A stretch of 64,000 bases of DNA from NCBI GenBank assembly GCA_964252015.1, contig CAXULW010000021.1, positions 1-64,000 of the forward strand, read 5' to 3'. The notes beneath the pieces are model-generated. The model ran no database searches and had not been told where the DNA came from. It saw only the letters and a list, made by a program, of their open reading frames with translations. Shown here one piece after another: positions 62,191-64,000 of this stretch. The first letter of the stretch is position 1, and the number at the start of each line of letters is the position of its first letter. The translations under genes were made by a program, and so were the position numbers. Origin of the DNA: CAXSBR01 sp964252015. GTDB lineage: Bacteria; Actinomycetota; Actinomycetes; Mycobacteriales; Jatrophihabitantaceae.

Positions 62191-63269
62191 CTACGGCCCC
62201 GATAGTCACGACGTCGGCCGAACGCAACGGGCCCAGCGAGTCGGCGTCGGCCGAGGCGGCGGCCGAGACGGCGGCGTCGGCCGAGGCGTCGGTCGAGGCA
62301 GCGCACGCCCCCGGACCGCTCGCACTGCAGACGGTCGGCCTAACCCGCCGTTTCGGTTCCCAGGTCGCGGTGGACGGGGTCGGGCTCAACGTGCCCCGCG
62401 GTGCGGTATACGGATTCCTCGGCCCGAACGGGTGCGGAAAGACGACGACGATCCGCATGCTGCTCGGCCTGATCACGGCCGACAGCGGTTCGATCCAGGT
62501 CCTGGGCCAGCCGATGCCGCGGGCGGCGGGCAAAGTGCTGCCTCGCGTCGGCGCGCTGATCGAGGGTCCGGCGTTTCATCCGTACATCACCGGCGCCCAG
62601 AACCTGCGTCGGATGGACATGAGTGATGCGACGGCTGACCCCGCGACCAGTCGGGCCCGGATCGAAACGGCGTTGTCGCGGGTCGGTCTGACTGCCGCCG
62701 CGGGCAAGAAGTACCGCAACTACTCCCTGGGGATGAAGCAACGTCTCGGGCTGGCCGCAGCCCTGCTCCAGCCGCGGGATCTGCTCATCCTCGATGAGCC
62801 GACCAACGGACTCGACCCGCAAGGAACCCGCGAAGTTCGCCACCTTGTCCGCGACCTGGCCTCAGACGGGACGACCGTGCTCGTGTCCAGCCACCTGCTC
62901 AGCGAGATCGAGCAGATCGCCACCCACGTCGGCATCATGTCGGGCGGGCGTCTGCTCAGGCAGGGGCGGCTGTCCGAGGTCTTGTCAGATGGCGCCGCCG
63001 CCGTCAGCGTGGAGACCCCGGACGCGGAGGTGGCGCGCGCGGCGATGAGCCGGGTCGGCCTGCGCGACATCGCCGAAGACCCGCACGCGGCCGATCTGCC
63101 GGCGGGCTCGGTGCGTCTCAAGGCCAATCTGGGCGACGTCGCCGCGGAAGACGTCGCGTCGGTTCTCGTGGGCGCCGGCGTCCGGCTGCGCGGGCTGACC
63201 GTCACCCGTCCAGACCTGGAAGACCTGTTCGTTTCCATTACCGGGGAGGGTTTCGATGTCCTCCGCTGA
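62187..63269 (+). CDS. ABC transporter ATPase with an Ala/Glu-rich N-terminus
   Basis: 360 residues. Walker A GFLGPNGCGKTTTIRML, signature YSLGMKQRLGLAAAL and Walker B LLILDEPTNGLDPQ. Residues 15-45 are a low-complexity SASAEAA repeat. It is followed by the permease gene with a 14-bp overlap. Confidence 0.87.
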   Translation: MTTAPIVTTSAERNGPSESASAEAAAETAASAEASVEAAHAPGPLALQTVGLTRRFGSQVAVDGVGLNVPRGAVYGFLGPNGCGKTTTIRMLLGLITADSGSIQVLGQPMPRAAGKVLPRVGALIEGPAFHPYITGAQNLRRMDMSDATADPATSRARIETALSRVGLTAAAGKKYRNYSLGMKQRLGLAAALLQPRDLLILDEPTNGLDPQGTREVRHLVRDLASDGTTVLVSSHLLSEIEQIATHVGIMSGGRLLRQGRLSEVLSDGAAAVSVETPDAEVARAAMSRVGLRDIAEDPHAADLPAGSVRLKANLGDVAAEDVASVLVGAGVRLRGLTVTRPDLEDLFVSITGEGFDVLR

Positions 63270-64000
63270 GCTGACCCGCCCGTCCGCGTGGCTCGAACCA
63301 GGGCGGGTCGAGGCATCGCGCGATCGCGGAGACCGAGCCCGTTACCGGGGTGCTTTCCTGCGCCTGTACCTCGGCGAGATGCGACTGATCCTGCGCCGGC
63401 GTCGAAACATCGCGCTGTTGTTGGTGCTGGCCGTCGTCCCACTGTTCATCGGCGTCGCGGTCAAGATGAGCACCCCCCGCAATGGCGACGGCCCGCAGTT
63501 CCTCGGCCAGATCAGCGGGAACGGCGTGTTCCTCGTCTTCACGGCGTTGACCGTGTCCCTGCCGTTCTTCCTGCCACTGGTGGTCGGGGTGGTCGCGGGG
63601 GACTCGATCGCGGGTGAAGCCGGCCTCGGCACGCTGCGCTATCTGTTGACGATTCCCGTGACCCGCGGACGGTTCCTGGCTGCCAAGGCCCTCGGCGTCG
63701 CCAGCTTCACCGCGGTGGCCGTGCTCGTCATCACGGTGGTCGGTTTGCTCGCCGGGGCGGGCCTGTTCGGCCTGCATGCGGTGACGCTGCTGTCCGGTGA
63801 CACGGTCAGCCTGGGCAACGGGTTGCTGCGCACCGCGGGCATTGCCGTGTACGTCATCGTCGCCCTGCTCGCGCTCTCCGCGGCCGGGCTGTTCGTCTCG
63901 ACCCTCACCGAGAACGCGATCGCGGCCATGGCCACGACGATCGGCATCGCGGTCTTCTCGGCCCTGCTCGACGCGGTGCCGCAGCTGTCGTCCATCCACG
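63256..64000 (+). CDS. ABC-2 transporter permease (runs off the right edge)
   Basis: Partial, 248 codons seen. ATG 63256 has GGGAGGG upstream. Hydrophobic helices match ABC-2 permeases: RYRGAFLRLYLGEMRLILRR, GEAGLGTLRYLLTIPVTRGR coupling region and several membrane spans. It would pair with the upstream ATPase. Confidence 0.85.
   Translation, partial: MSSAELTRPSAWLEPGRVEASRDRGDRARYRGAFLRLYLGEMRLILRRRRNIALLLVLAVVPLFIGVAVKMSTPRNGDGPQFLGQISGNGVFLVFTALTVSLPFFLPLVVGVVAGDSIAGEAGLGTLRYLLTIPVTRGRFLAAKALGVASFTAVAVLVITVVGLLAGAGLFGLHAVTLLSGDTVSLGNGLLRTAGIAVYVIVALLALSAAGLFVSTLTENAIAAMATTIGIAVFSALLDAVPQLSSIH

Overview
The window is GC-rich and densely coded, with many 4-bp stop/start overlaps and GTG starts. 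The gene families (two WhiB proteins, a SigR/RsrA pair, SigF/RsbW, PdtaS, nickel superoxide dismutase, the Kgd 2-oxoglutarate enzyme, DUF6104) point firmly to a free-living actinobacterium. I cannot name the genus. From memory, the order rsgA, aroA, SRAP, sigR-rsrA, pdtaS, whiB1, a lipid kinase, sigF and a phosphatase resembles the sigH-whiB1 neighbourhood of mycobacteria, so the middle of the window looks like old actinobacterial core.

Region 1 (1-12.8 kb) looks accessory and partly decayed. It holds two gene remnants at the left edge, three cyclic-di-GMP genes (an intact membrane diguanylate cyclase, a frameshifted GGDEF-EAL protein and a degenerate GGDEF protein), an XRE regulator with a palindromic operator, over 1 kb without recognisable genes but with direct repeats, an MFS exporter, a two-domain retropepsin-like protease, an acetyltransferase, a WhiB protein and an orphan MalG-type permease. 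Region 2 (12.9-24.6 kb) carries housekeeping genes: a YbaK deacylase, hisN, an aminotransferase, a VapBC-type pair, rsgA, aroA, SRAP and the SigR/RsrA thiol-stress switch with a recognisable SigR autoregulatory promoter. Region 3 (24.6-40.5 kb) has a solute symporter, pdtaS, whiB1, a lipid kinase, the rsbW-sigF operon, sodN with its divergent protease gene sodX, malic enzyme, an oxidoreductase and kgd.

Region 4 (40.4-52.9 kb) has an ABC transporter, a 1439-residue secreted Ig-like surface protein and, upstream on the same strand, a compact lasso-peptide-like RiPP cluster. That cluster encodes an HprK-like kinase, a protein fusing a nucleotidyltransferase to a lasso B2-type protease, a 48-residue precursor that is easily missed, an ABC exporter, an asparagine-synthase-like cyclase and a PqqD-like recognition protein. 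Two 56-nt elements with the same predicted fold (46825-46880 and 52194-52249) lie just upstream of the surface-protein gene and of the first RiPP gene, on the same strand. This pairing is the strongest candidate for something undescribed.

Region 5 (52.9-64.0 kb) is regulatory and transport: an ECF sigma factor with a membrane zinc-finger anti-sigma and an ABC exporter in one overlapping operon, a secreted phosphodiesterase, and a two-component system divergent from a LolA-like/ABC operon that runs off the right edge.

No rRNA, tRNA, CRISPR array or intact insertion sequence was seen.
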